From Drosophila miranda (Eukaryota; Arthropoda; Insecta; Diptera; Drosophilidae): a stretch of 64,000 nucleotides of DNA. The stretch covers positions 1 through 64,000 of the forward strand of contig NC_046675.1 of NCBI RefSeq assembly GCF_003369915.1, in the 5' to 3' direction. This document shows, in pieces, positions 19,536-28,452 of this stretch. Position 1 is the stretch's first letter. Each line of letters starts with the position of its first letter. The translations under genes and the position numbers were made by a program. Below the pieces are notes generated by a model. That model ran no database searches. It was not told where the DNA came from and worked only from the letters and a program-made list of their open reading frames with translations.

Positions 19536-19819
19536 TATGCCTAAGCCAGAAAAAAGAAAACACAAGCCGATCTTAACTTACCTTTTGTTTACAAGAGCAA
19601 ATTGATAACTGTCTAGTATTTTTCTGTCTGTTATTATCAATGTTACCGTAAAGTAAAAAAAAAATACCTAAATGTTAAAAAAATGTTAAATGTTTCCATA
19701 AATAATGTTATATGTTGCCAATAGTAATAAGAACATTAATAAATAAAGCTTCAGGTCACTCTAAAGTGCCCTGAGCCAGTCAAACCATTAAAATACGACA
19801 CATCAAAAAAAAGAGGGGT

Positions 19820-20794
19820 ATGCGTATCGTCATACGTCACCTGCACCGTTCCACACCCACAGACTGGGTGCGTGAACAGCTTGGTAGACTCGGATATAAG
19901 GTGAGGCATATTGCCAATATACATAAAAGATTTACAAAGGAGCCATTGGACCTATTCGAGGTTGAGCTTGAGCCACAGGAGAGCAACAATGGTATCTATG
20001 AGCTAACGGCAATTTGCAGCCAGCGGATCAAGGTCGAGAAGCCCATACGCGCGCCAGGCGTTCCCCAGTGTCATAAGTGTCAGATGTTTGGGCACTCGAA
20101 GAACTACTGCAGCCGTGCAGTTGTATGTCTCAAGTGTGGGGAGAAGCATGACCCCAAGGACTGCCCCAAGAAGCGGGAGGATGTGCCGAAATGCGCCAAC
20201 TGTAATGGTCCCCATGTTGCCAGCTACCGTGGTTGCATCAAATATAAAGAATACTGCAACAGAAGGAAAAATGGGTTAGAACAGACCAACAGGATGTTGA
20301 GCAAACTTTCAATGCCTACCTTACCCGCCGCTCAGGGTTTGCGGCGTCCCCGCCAGCCACCCGTCATGAACCAGCAGGGCTTTCCAGCACTGCAGCAGCC
20401 AAGCCGCCGGCGAGCGCGCTCAGGCGCAAGAGCTCCTGCTCCTCCAGCTCAGATGAGCAGCTATGCCGATGCACTCCGCACAAGGCAGCCAGCGAGTCAT
20501 TCCCAGCCTCTTCCAGGGAGGCAAGTATGGCAGTCGGTGCCACCCACAGCGACCACAATCGGATTCCAGCCCACTGTGAGCAGTCAGAGTGTCCGTCCTA
20601 GCGATGAACTCAGCCAGAAACTGGACTACCTCATCACACTGCTGACACAGGAGCGGATCCAGCATGCGGCCGCCGCTGCTGAATCTACCCAGAAACTGGA
20701 AGGGAAGATAGATGTACTAATTGCACAGATGACTAAGCTGACAGATTGCTTATACGCTAGCATCCAGGCAAATTCTTATGCCAGTAATGTATAG
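19820..20794 (+). pseudogene. S Gag fragment (C-terminal 325 codons)
   Basis: Starts at the internal Met of the conserved block (MRIVIRHLHRSTPTDW), which is residue 389 in the complete T Gag, so the first half is missing. Contains three zinc knuckles (CHKC..C, CLKC..C, CANC..C), the Arg/Pro/Gln-rich region and the C-terminal predicted coiled coil. Differs from T Gag at scattered positions (IHKRF for IFKRF, ESNNGIYEL for EINNNIYEL). Reads identically to the copies in E10 and E11. Confidence 0.9.
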
Positions 20795-20835
20795 TACTAG
20801 TACTAATTACTCCAATTGACAAGCAATAGCTCTGG

Positions 20836-20856
20836 CTGCCCCGGACCAGTGGGCAG
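20836..20856 (+). other. CGGACCAG-loop hairpin, S 3' UTR
   Basis: Stem CTGCCC (20836-20841) with GGGCAG (20851-20856) around CGGACCAGT. Equivalent single hairpins: 37420-37440, 39170-39190, 48965-48985, 53554-53574 and 56487-56507. The T 3' UTRs carry two. Confidence 0.8.
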
Positions 20857-21259
20857 AAGAGAAACGTAAACAAGACAAAAACAAATAAGAAGACAAGAAT
20901 TAGAATAGAAAACATACATATATAATCTCCCTTTTCTGCCAAAATGTTTCCCCTTAGTCGATAATGTAAACTTAAACTTAATTTAAAGTCTAGAGTATTT
21001 TATGCTTTGGCTCTGCCCACTCCCTCTCCCCGCTCTGGCTAACGGACTGTTGCCAAAGTGGAGAGATTTCCCCCAATGATGATTGCGCCGGCAGCACTGC
21101 CGGCAGAGGAGATTTCGTGCTGTTCAAAGCATCGTATTTGCTGCCTACGGCTGCTAACAGCAGCTCGTAGACAGCTATTTACATATATTTATAAGCTACA
21201 GCCCCAACAATTTGTACTAAAAATGCTGTTATAGTATAGGTACAATAAAGTCCCCATAG

Positions 21260-21325
21260 CGCAACGTAACTCTGGCTCCCCTAACCTGCTGGATCAGGCC
21301 AAGGCTCGAGCTGGGTTACGTTGCG
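21260..21325 (+). other. 3'-terminal stem of S, covarying with T
   Basis: CGCAACGTAAC (21260-21270) pairs perfectly with GTTACGTTGCG (21315-21325). T has CGTAACGTAAC with GTTACGTTACG, a T-A to C-G double change. Located about 40 bases from the polyadenylated end, just after ATAAAGTCCCCATAG. Confidence 0.8.
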
Positions 21326-21438
21326 TTATGTTAGTTACGTATCGCCACCGCTGCATACGACACAACAAAAACAAAAAATCAAACGTTCCGCAATAATTAA
21401 TTATTAAATAGCCAAAATCGCCACAAAATCCCCGAAAC

Positions 21439-21475
21439 AATATTGCACATGTATAATTATACACTGTGCAATATT
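21439..21475 (+). other. 37-base palindrome in T 5' UTR
   Basis: AATATTGCACA + TGTATAATTATACA + C + TGTGCAATATT: the outer arms are exactly complementary and the centre is itself a palindrome. It is present at 28227-28263, 35013-35049, 39773-39809 and 46562-46598. E11 has diverged to TATTGCACATGTAT-TAAT-ATACATTGTGCAATA (54140-54172) and still folds. Confidence 0.75.
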
Positions 21476-21664
21476 CAGTAAATACATTCCGGGCAACGCG
21501 AAGTGTTGTGCCGTTTAGAAGTTTTCAACATACAAATACTACATAACCAAAGTGCCAAAAGTGAAAAAACGTGGGGTAGGCTTCAGCCGCTGCTGACCAC
21601 CCCCCCCTCCGCTATATTAACACTTGTGTCTGTTTTGCACCAATAAAGCTACGGAAAACAAACA

Positions 21665-23803
21665 ATGGTACGTAAACCGTGCCCCAAATCCAAAAAGAAG
21701 ACCAATTTGGCCTCGAGTGCTCCGTGTTCGGACAACGAAATCGATCTTCTCTCCCCCTCGGTACCAATGTCGGGTATATCGCAGAGTGATCTACGCCCCC
21801 TTTCCTGTCGCTCGAGCTCATTGGCAGATTTGACCAGCGACATGCCATCAACCTCAGCTGCCGCTGCAGCCAAGTTGATGCAGGCCCCGATCACTGTGAA
21901 GCCATTGCTAGCCCCCCCCTCTGCCATGCTGACCAGAGCCTCTGCTGCTACTGCCTCTGCTGCTACTGCCTGTGCTGCCATTCCTGGTGCTGCTGCTAAA
22001 GCCACCGCCCCTACTCGCGTAGCTGCCGCCACAGCTAAACGCCCATCAACATCTACAGTTCCTAGTACTGCTCGTGTAGGTGCTGCTCAACGCACGCCAG
22101 TTTCTACTGGTGCTGCCCGTGCTGCTGCTGCCTCTACTGCTACCTGTGCCCCTGGCAGTTCTGCCACTGCTGACGCTACCAATCCTACTGCCCTTGCAGC
22201 ATCCGTGCCGAGCCAGATGACTCTGCACGAGATTCTCAAGGAGCAGCGGGAAAAACTCGCAAAGGAGAGGAAGGTGATGGCCATGCTGAAGGCCGAGTCG
22301 GAGGCCCGTAATAAGAAGCGGACGACCACCCTGGCCTCGCCGATTACAAAGGTGTCGGCCAAGATGGTCAAACGGATAGTATCCTCGAAGGAGAAGCGGG
22401 ACCCCAACCAGATGAGTACAACAAATTATTACAATATTCTTTCTGATGCTGATATGGATGTGGATGCTGACTGCAGCGAGGGAGAGACGGAAGCCGAGGA
22501 ACCTGTTCCCACAAACAGGCCCTCTACTTCTCATACCACCCCCCCGCCTGCCCCTACTACTGCGCACGCTAACAATGCTGCTGCTACTGCTGACGCCAAA
22601 ATTGTGCGGCCAGCCCCCATTTACATTCCTAATGTCACAGATATTTTTCCCCTACTACAGTGCTTTGATAATGCCATTGGCGCTGGTACATATGATACCA
22701 GGCCGGCTGCTAATAGGTCTTTAAAGGTAATGTGCCACACCATAGATGGACATAGGGCCCTGATCCGGCTCCTAAATGAGGGACAAGGTGTCGAACACCA
22801 CACGTTTCGCCTGAAAAGCGAGAGGGGAATGCGTATTGTTATACGCCACCTGCACCGCTCCACACCCACAGATTGGGTGCGTGAACAGCTCGGAAGACTC
22901 GGATATAAAGTGAGGCATATTGCCAATATCTTTAAAAGGTTTACAAAGGAGCCACTGGACCTATTCGAGGTTGAGCTAGAGCCTCAGGAGATTAACAATA
23001 ACATCTATGAACTAACGGCAATCTGCAGCCAACGGGTCAAGGTGGAGAAGCCCATACGTGCGCCAGGTGTTCCTCAGTGCCATAAGTGTCAGATGTTTGG
23101 GCACTCGAAGAATTACTGCAACCGTGCAGTTATTTGTTTGAAGTGCGGCGATAAGCACGACCCTAAGGACTGCCCCAAGAAGCGGGAGGAGGTGCCGAAA
23201 TGCGCAAATTGTGATGGTCCCCATGTTGCCAGCTACCGTGGCTGTGTGAAGTATAAGGAGTACTGCAACAAAAGAAGAAATGGGTTAGATCAGACCAACA
23301 AGATGCTAAATAAACTTTCGATGCCTACCTTACCCGCCACTCAGGGTTTGCGGCGTCCCCGCCAGCCACCCGTCATGAACCAGCAGGGATTTCCAGCACT
23401 GCAGCAACCTAGCCGCCGGCGAGCGCGCTCTGGCGCAAGAGCTCCTGCTCCTCCAGTTCAAATGAGCAGTTATGCCGATGCACTCCGCACACGGCAACCA
23501 GCGAGTCATTCCCAGCCTCTTCCTGGGAGGCAAGTATGGCATTCGGTGCCGCCAGCAGCGACCACAACTGGATTCCAGCCCGTGGCGAGCAGTCAGAGTG
23601 TCCGTCCTAGCGATGAGCTCAGCCAGAAACTGGACTATCTCATCACCCTGCTGACTCAGGAGCGGATCCAGCATGCGGCCGCCGCTGCTGAATCTACTCA
23701 AAAGCTGGAAGGAAAAATGGATGTGTTAATTGCTCAAATGACAAAGCTTACAGACTGTTTATACGCTAGCATTCAGGCGAATTCATTTGCCAGAAATGTA
23801 TAA
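21665..23803 (+). CDS. T Gag (712 aa)
   Basis: Start ATGGTACGTAAACCG is shared by all T and S copies. Layout: basic Lys-rich N-terminus, Ala/Thr/Pro-rich region to about residue 180, a charged helical segment (LKEQREKLAKERKVMAMLKAE), an acidic stretch, a conserved block from residue 389 (MRIVIRHLHRSTPTDW), three CCHC knuckles at about 472-530, a Pro/Arg/Gln region and a predicted C-terminal coiled coil (LDYLITLLTQERIQ; KLEGKMDVLIAQMTKL). It is the RNP Gag, and likely the one S elements could share. The stop overlaps the pol start in ATGTATAA. Confidence 0.93.
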   Translation: MVRKPCPKSKKKTNLASSAPCSDNEIDLLSPSVPMSGISQSDLRPLSCRSSSLADLTSDMPSTSAAAAAKLMQAPITVKPLLAPPSAMLTRASAATASAATACAAIPGAAAKATAPTRVAAATAKRPSTSTVPSTARVGAAQRTPVSTGAARAAAASTATCAPGSSATADATNPTALAASVPSQMTLHEILKEQREKLAKERKVMAMLKAESEARNKKRTTTLASPITKVSAKMVKRIVSSKEKRDPNQMSTTNYYNILSDADMDVDADCSEGETEAEEPVPTNRPSTSHTTPPPAPTTAHANNAAATADAKIVRPAPIYIPNVTDIFPLLQCFDNAIGAGTYDTRPAANRSLKVMCHTIDGHRALIRLLNEGQGVEHHTFRLKSERGMRIVIRHLHRSTPTDWVREQLGRLGYKVRHIANIFKRFTKEPLDLFEVELEPQEINNNIYELTAICSQRVKVEKPIRAPGVPQCHKCQMFGHSKNYCNRAVICLKCGDKHDPKDCPKKREEVPKCANCDGPHVASYRGCVKYKEYCNKRRNGLDQTNKMLNKLSMPTLPATQGLRRPRQPPVMNQQGFPALQQPSRRRARSGARAPAPPVQMSSYADALRTRQPASHSQPLPGRQVWHSVPPAATTTGFQPVASSQSVRPSDELSQKLDYLITLLTQERIQHAAAAAESTQKLEGKMDVLIAQMTKLTDCLYASIQANSFARNV

Positions 23804-26800
23804 TCCTAATGCTAACTACTCTACCCGCCACCACAGCAATCTAAAGATTGTATTTTGGAACGCCTCGGGACTCCGAGGGAAGACAGCTGAACTTGCGGCA
23901 TTTGCATGCAGACACGAAGTTGACGTTCTGATGGTCTCTGAGTCTCATTTTAAAAACTCAGAGACCTTCAGCGTCAATGGATACTGTACTTACGGTGCCA
24001 ATCACCCATCTGGGACTGGTCGTGGGGGATCCCTGCTCTTAATCAGAGCTGGAATCCTTCATATTGCCCTGCCAAACATAACAACGGACCACATTCAGTG
24101 TGCATCCGCTACCCTGACCCTGCCTGATGGTGGCCGACTGGTGGTCTCTTCCATTTACTGCCCCCCAATGGAGGAATGGACTGAGGAGGACTTCTTGGCA
24201 TTGTTTGGTCAGTTGGGGCCGAGATTTGTTGCTGCTGGCGATTGGAACGCGAAGAACTCGTGGTGGGGAAACGCAAGGGCGTGCAGAAGAGGCGGAAAGC
24301 TGCTCAGGGCCGTTCAGGAAAGTAGCTGCAACATCCTGGCTACTGGATCTCCAACCCACTACCCATATAACACTCGGCACACACCATCGGCAATCGACTT
24401 CGCGGTCTACAAGGGCGTGAGGGATGAGTTGCTGCATATCTCCCATCTGAATGACCTCTCATCTGATCATCTCCCAATGGTGGTTCAGTTGAGCATGTCT
24501 CCAGCGGAGGCGGTGAACAGGAGACGCCTCTTGCCCCCAGGGTCCAGCATTGCGAGGTTCCAATCTTGGCTTGACTCGCACATCCATCTGAATACCGAGC
24601 TCAGGTCAGCAGAGGATGTTGATGACGCAGCTAGCATTCTGGAGAGGAACGTGTTGGAGGCAGCTGAACATGCCACAAGCGGTTTGAGGAGGCCCGTCCG
24701 ACCTAGAGTCCAAGCTGAGTACCAGGTCAGCAATCGCATACGGCTGATGATTGCCACCAAGAGGCGCCTGAGGAATCTACTGAAGCGGAACCATGATCCG
24801 GCAGTGCGGCACCTGTACAACATGCTAGCCAACAGGATTCATAAGGAGCTGGAAGCGGACAAAGCCAGACGCGCGGACGCAATCATTGGTTCAATCGATC
24901 CCACTGATCGCTACAGCATGGCAAAGCTGTGGAGATTGACCAATGGATTGAAGCGGCAGCCAGCAGCCAACTTGCCTGTCCGAAAGTTTTGCGCCGATGG
25001 AGATGACAATTCAGACGATCCCTGGTGTAAGAGCACGGAGGAGAAGGCAGAGTCCTTTGCGAGGCATCTGGAGCAGCGTTTCAAGCCTGTACTGACCAGC
25101 GCGGCAGCCGACATACGAGCAATCGAGGAGTCTCTTGAAGAGTTTGGATCCCCTGGTCCCAATTTGAGATTCAGGGCGATCACTCTTCCTGAGATTGAGG
25201 CACAAGTCAAGGTACTGAAGGTAAAAAAGGCCCCTGGAATGGACAGGATTGACAATCGGACGATAAAAGCTCTACCCAAGTCTGCTCTCCTGTATTTTGC
25301 ACTCATATGCAACAGCTCCCTTAGGATTGGTTGCTTTCCTAACAGGTGGAAACACGCGGCAGTTAGTATGATCCCCAAGCCAGGAAAACCCGCCGATAAG
25401 TTGGCATCTTATCGCCCCATCAGTCTGCTTTCGGGTCTGTCCAAACTGTTTGAGCGTCTCATTCTGACCAGGATGATGGAAGCTGATGGATTTGTCGAGG
25501 CTATTCCAAACCATCAGTTCGGCTTCAGACAGGTGCACGCGGCTGAACACCAATTGGGGAGAGTCTCGAAGTTCATTTTGTCCACATATGAGAACAACCT
25601 GTACTGCTCAGCCATCTACATGGACATACAGGAGGCATTCGACCGAGTCTGGCATTCGGGCCTGAAGTACAAGATGAAGCAACTGTTGCCGGCAGCAATA
25701 TACAGAGTCTTGTCCCACTACTTGGACGATCGAACTTTCTATGTGGAATGCACAGGCGGAGTCAAGTCAGGGTACAAAAAGATTGCAGCAGGCGTTCCTC
25801 AGGGCAGCGTACTTGGGCCAGTTCTATACAATCTGTATACATACGACATGCCGCTTCCTCGCGACAGGGGTATGCTCTTGGCTACCTATGCTGACGACAC
25901 AGCAATCCTGGCGACTGGCATGAATCAGCTCATGGCTACCCAAAAGCTCAACCGCTTCCTGCTCAGCATCTCCAACTGGGCAAAGCAATGGGGCATCACC
26001 ATCAATGCCTCCAAAACTGTGCATATAGTGCATACGTTGCGCACGATCCAGCAGCCAGATGATGATTTGCAGCCGCACATCGCCGACCAGCGAATCAGTA
26101 GCGTCGCCGTGCACTCATATCTGGGGGTCAAGCTGGACGCCAAGCTACAGTTCCACCTGCACATCAGCAACGTCGTCACAAAGGTCAGGGCAAGGGTCCA
26201 AAAACTGCGCTGGCTCCTGAACACAAGCAGCAAATTGAACCTCAAAACCAAGGTAATGCTGTACAAGCAGATGATCGCACCGATCTGGCAGTACACATTG
26301 GCCGTATGGGGTCCATTAGCTACCAGCGCAGAATTTGGACGGATCCAGGTTGAGCAGAACAAGACCCTTCGACTGATATGTAACGCTCCATGGTATGTGA
26401 GGAATGACACCATCCACAGGGACCTGGAAGTGGACACGGTTGAGGCAGTTTACGAGAGGACGTGCAAGAGGTACACGGGGCAAATGAGATCCCACCACAA
26501 CATTGAGGCAGCCAAAGTGGTCAATGACCCCTACGTACCGCACCGAATCTCTAGACCCCGGTATTCCGAGTATCTTGCCAAACACCTTCCCAAAGAACTC
26601 GCGAAACACGAATGGAACCGAATTGAGATGATCCCTAACCAGCGCCCGTTCACCGAAGAAGACCAAATCAGCCACGACCGGGACCTTGATGACATGCGGA
26701 GGATGCTGATCAGGATGGATCGCCCAGTGTCGCCGCCAACAGAGTTCAACTACTACACAGAGGTCATACTGCCAAGACGGAGGCAACTGGAGCCTGCCCC

Positions 26801-27038
26801 CATAGCCACGATCGATCTGACGGTCAGCAGCAGAAGGCAGCGACTAGAACGATTGGGACTGGCATTGAATGCAGCAATGAACGAGATAGCTGACACACAC
26901 TCGCGGCACAGCGATAACGGCCAGGTCAATGGAAGCACACTCACACACACGAACACAAATGCCCAGGAACATCAACCACCGCCAGCAACGGGTACAAGAA
27001 ACACAGAGAATAACAGCCAAAATGTACAGCAGCAATGA
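23796..27038 (+). CDS. T Pol: endonuclease plus reverse transcriptase (1080 aa)
   Basis: The first ATG of the frame, at 23796, overlaps the gag stop by eight bases, so termination-reinitiation is likely. APE/EEP endonuclease, residues about 10-230: VFWNASGL, AGDWNAKNSWWGN, SAIDFAVY and the catalytic SSDHLP. RT, about 470-740: PISLLSGLSKLFERL, HQFGFRQ, IYMDIQEAFDRVWH, AGVPQGSVLGPVLYNLY and YADD at about 698-701. The Jockey-type C-terminal region follows (MIAPIWQYTLAVWGPLA). There is no RNase H. This is the likely enzyme source for the gag-only H and S families. Confidence 0.93.
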   Translation: MYNPNANYSTRHHSNLKIVFWNASGLRGKTAELAAFACRHEVDVLMVSESHFKNSETFSVNGYCTYGANHPSGTGRGGSLLLIRAGILHIALPNITTDHIQCASATLTLPDGGRLVVSSIYCPPMEEWTEEDFLALFGQLGPRFVAAGDWNAKNSWWGNARACRRGGKLLRAVQESSCNILATGSPTHYPYNTRHTPSAIDFAVYKGVRDELLHISHLNDLSSDHLPMVVQLSMSPAEAVNRRRLLPPGSSIARFQSWLDSHIHLNTELRSAEDVDDAASILERNVLEAAEHATSGLRRPVRPRVQAEYQVSNRIRLMIATKRRLRNLLKRNHDPAVRHLYNMLANRIHKELEADKARRADAIIGSIDPTDRYSMAKLWRLTNGLKRQPAANLPVRKFCADGDDNSDDPWCKSTEEKAESFARHLEQRFKPVLTSAAADIRAIEESLEEFGSPGPNLRFRAITLPEIEAQVKVLKVKKAPGMDRIDNRTIKALPKSALLYFALICNSSLRIGCFPNRWKHAAVSMIPKPGKPADKLASYRPISLLSGLSKLFERLILTRMMEADGFVEAIPNHQFGFRQVHAAEHQLGRVSKFILSTYENNLYCSAIYMDIQEAFDRVWHSGLKYKMKQLLPAAIYRVLSHYLDDRTFYVECTGGVKSGYKKIAAGVPQGSVLGPVLYNLYTYDMPLPRDRGMLLATYADDTAILATGMNQLMATQKLNRFLLSISNWAKQWGITINASKTVHIVHTLRTIQQPDDDLQPHIADQRISSVAVHSYLGVKLDAKLQFHLHISNVVTKVRARVQKLRWLLNTSSKLNLKTKVMLYKQMIAPIWQYTLAVWGPLATSAEFGRIQVEQNKTLRLICNAPWYVRNDTIHRDLEVDTVEAVYERTCKRYTGQMRSHHNIEAAKVVNDPYVPHRISRPRYSEYLAKHLPKELAKHEWNRIEMIPNQRPFTEEDQISHDRDLDDMRRMLIRMDRPVSPPTEFNYYTEVILPRRRQLEPAPIATIDLTVSSRRQRLERLGLALNAAMNEIADTHSRHSDNGQVNGSTLTHTNTNAQEHQPPPATGTRNTENNSQNVQQQ

Positions 27039-27871
27039 AGACTTACCGCCAGCAAAGTCCCGTTCAGCCCCTAAGAATGCAACAACCATGGCTGCCACAT
27101 TCGTACACAGAAAACACACACGCACGGAAAAAAAAAAACACAGAGGCATATGCGAGCGCGACAATTGGCCGTTACGGAATGATCACTCTGCTTAATATCT
27201 TCCTAAACCGATTAACTAACGACATAGAAATGGACAACTGCAAATTATTAAAAAGAGTAGAAGACTCATGCGAACGATTGCCAAAAACGCGTCCGAACAA
27301 GGCGCTGCTGTTCAAAGCTATGAGCGTTAGCATTTCTGCTGCGCAATTTCTGTCTCCTCCTTCTCCTATAGATCTCGAATTGCCGCCAGTGAACTCCCTG
27401 AGAGGAAGAGAGAAGCCAACAACAACTGGAAGGTGGTGGACTTCGGCCATTTCCACTGATGAGACAACGGACCGTTGCGCACATACAAGCGCACATACAA
27501 ACACTCATCCACACAAACGCTCAACTCAATGCTGGCTGCCCCGGACCAGAGGGCGGAACAGTAACGAAGGAAGAAATGAAGACAGAAACAAAACAAGCAA
27601 TAGCTCTGGCTGCCCCGGACCAGTGGGCAGAGGAGAAACAAAAACAAGACAAAACAAATAAAAGACAAGACATAGAATAGATAACATATATATGTATATA
27701 ATCTCCCTTTTCTGCCAATGAAGGCAACCAAAATGTTCCCCTTAATTATAATCTACATTTAAATCTATCTATAGTCTAGAGTATTATGCTTTAGCTCTAC
27801 CCACTCCCTCTCCCCCCTCTGGCAAACGGACTGTTGCCAAAGTGGAGAGATTTCCCCATATGGACGATTGC

Positions 27872-27959
27872 GCCGGCAACACTGCCGGCAATGGAGATTT
27901 CGTGCTGTTTAAAGCATCGTATTTGCTGCCTACGGCTGCTGTTAGCAACCGTAGACAGC
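27872..27959 (+). other. Two conserved hairpins before the T 3' end
   Basis: 27872-27889: GCCGGCA/TGCCGGC around ACAC (GCAC in S; E9 has TGCTGGC, kept by a G-U pair). 27925-27959: GCTG-c-CTACGG-c-TGCT around GTT, closed by AGCA-a-CCGTAG-a-CAGC. In S the loop side changes to GCTGCT-AAC-AGCAGC, still paired. Both sit 70-180 bases before the terminal stem in every copy. Confidence 0.75.
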
Positions 27960-28048
27960 TATTTACATACATTTATATTAAGTAACAGCCTCAACAAACT
28001 GTACCTAAAATGCTATATTAAGTATTGGTATAAATAAAGTCCCCATAG

Positions 28049-28114
28049 CGTAACGTAACTCTGGCTCCCCTAACCTGCTGGATCAGGCCAAGGCTCGAGC
28101 TGGGTTACGTTACG
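28049..28114 (+). other. 3'-terminal stem of T
   Basis: CGTAACGTAAC (28049-28059) and GTTACGTTACG (28104-28114), with an inner CCTG/CAGG hairpin. Repeats of TTACG continue to the end. Probable 3' recognition structure for target-primed reverse transcription. Confidence 0.75.
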
Positions 28115-28452
28115 TTATGTTAGTTACGTATCGCCTCCGCTGCATACGACACACAAAAAAAAAAAAAAAAAAAACATCAAAAAATTAATTATTAAATAGC
28201 CAAAATCGCCACAAAATCCCCGAAACAATATTGCACATGTATAATTATACACTGTGCAATATTCAGTAAATACATTCCGGGCAACGCGAAGTGTTGTGCC
28301 GTTTAGAAGTTTTCAACATACAAATACTACATAACCAAAGTGCCAAAAGTGAAAAAACGTGGGGTAGGCTTCAGCCGCTGCTGACCACCCCCCCCTCCGC
28401 TATATTAACACTTGTGTCTGTTTTGCACCAATAAAGCTACGGAAAACAAACA

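Larger units (their letters stand above)
16532..19793 (+). mobile_element. J-c: 5'-truncated J copy starting inside pol
   Basis: Begins within the RT domain at CAACAGCTAGCAAG directly after the A tail of J-b, keeps pol to its stop at 18022, then the 3' region with the mini-intron array and the J terminus ending at 19793 with only about four A. Relative to J-b and J-d, about 170-180 bases are missing next to the GC-rich block (junction at about 19362). This is typical 5' truncation by incomplete reverse transcription or end erosion. Confidence 0.85.
19794..21378 (+). mobile_element. E1: 5'-truncated S element with a 5' tag
   Basis: Starts with TACGACACATCAAAAAAAA (19794-19812), which equals the last bases and A tail of a T-type 3' end, then gag from GAGGGGTATGCG. 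The same 19 bases precede the same gag start at 52512-52530, where they are the real end of E9. After the gag stop comes the pol-less S 3' UTR (20795-21365). Confidence 0.85.
27039..28154 (+). other. T 3' UTR
   Basis: 1.1 kb. Two CGGACCAG hairpins (27536-27556 and 27610-27630), a GCCGGCA-ACAC-TGCCGGC hairpin (27872-27889), a two-tier hairpin (27925-27959), AATAAA at 28033 and the terminal 11-bp stem (28049-28059/28104-28114). The A tail follows CGACACAC. Confidence 0.75.
21379..28174 (+). mobile_element. E2: complete T element (TART/TAHRE-like Gag-Pol)
   Basis: About 6.8 kb: 5' UTR 21379-21664 with a 37-base palindrome, gag 21665-23803, pol 23796-27038, 3' UTR to 28154, A tail 28155-28174. 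Both frames are intact. Translations of gag and pol equal those of E3, so the copies are recent or homogenised. Confidence 0.92.

Noticed and set aside
21470..21510. TTCAGTA after the T palindrome as an initiator with a downstream promoter element
   Set aside because: The sequence at +28 to +33 does not fit a DPE, and E11 has TTCTGTA at this point.
22046..22567. Minus-strand frames under gag (173, 106, 123 codons, repeated in each T copy)
   Set aside because: They are shadows of GC-rich, low-complexity gag codons; repetition only reflects copy number.
27500..27560. tRNA or other classical RNA genes in the T 3' UTR and elsewhere
   Set aside because: The hairpins lack cloverleaf arms and A/B boxes; no rRNA or tRNA sequence was recognised in the window.
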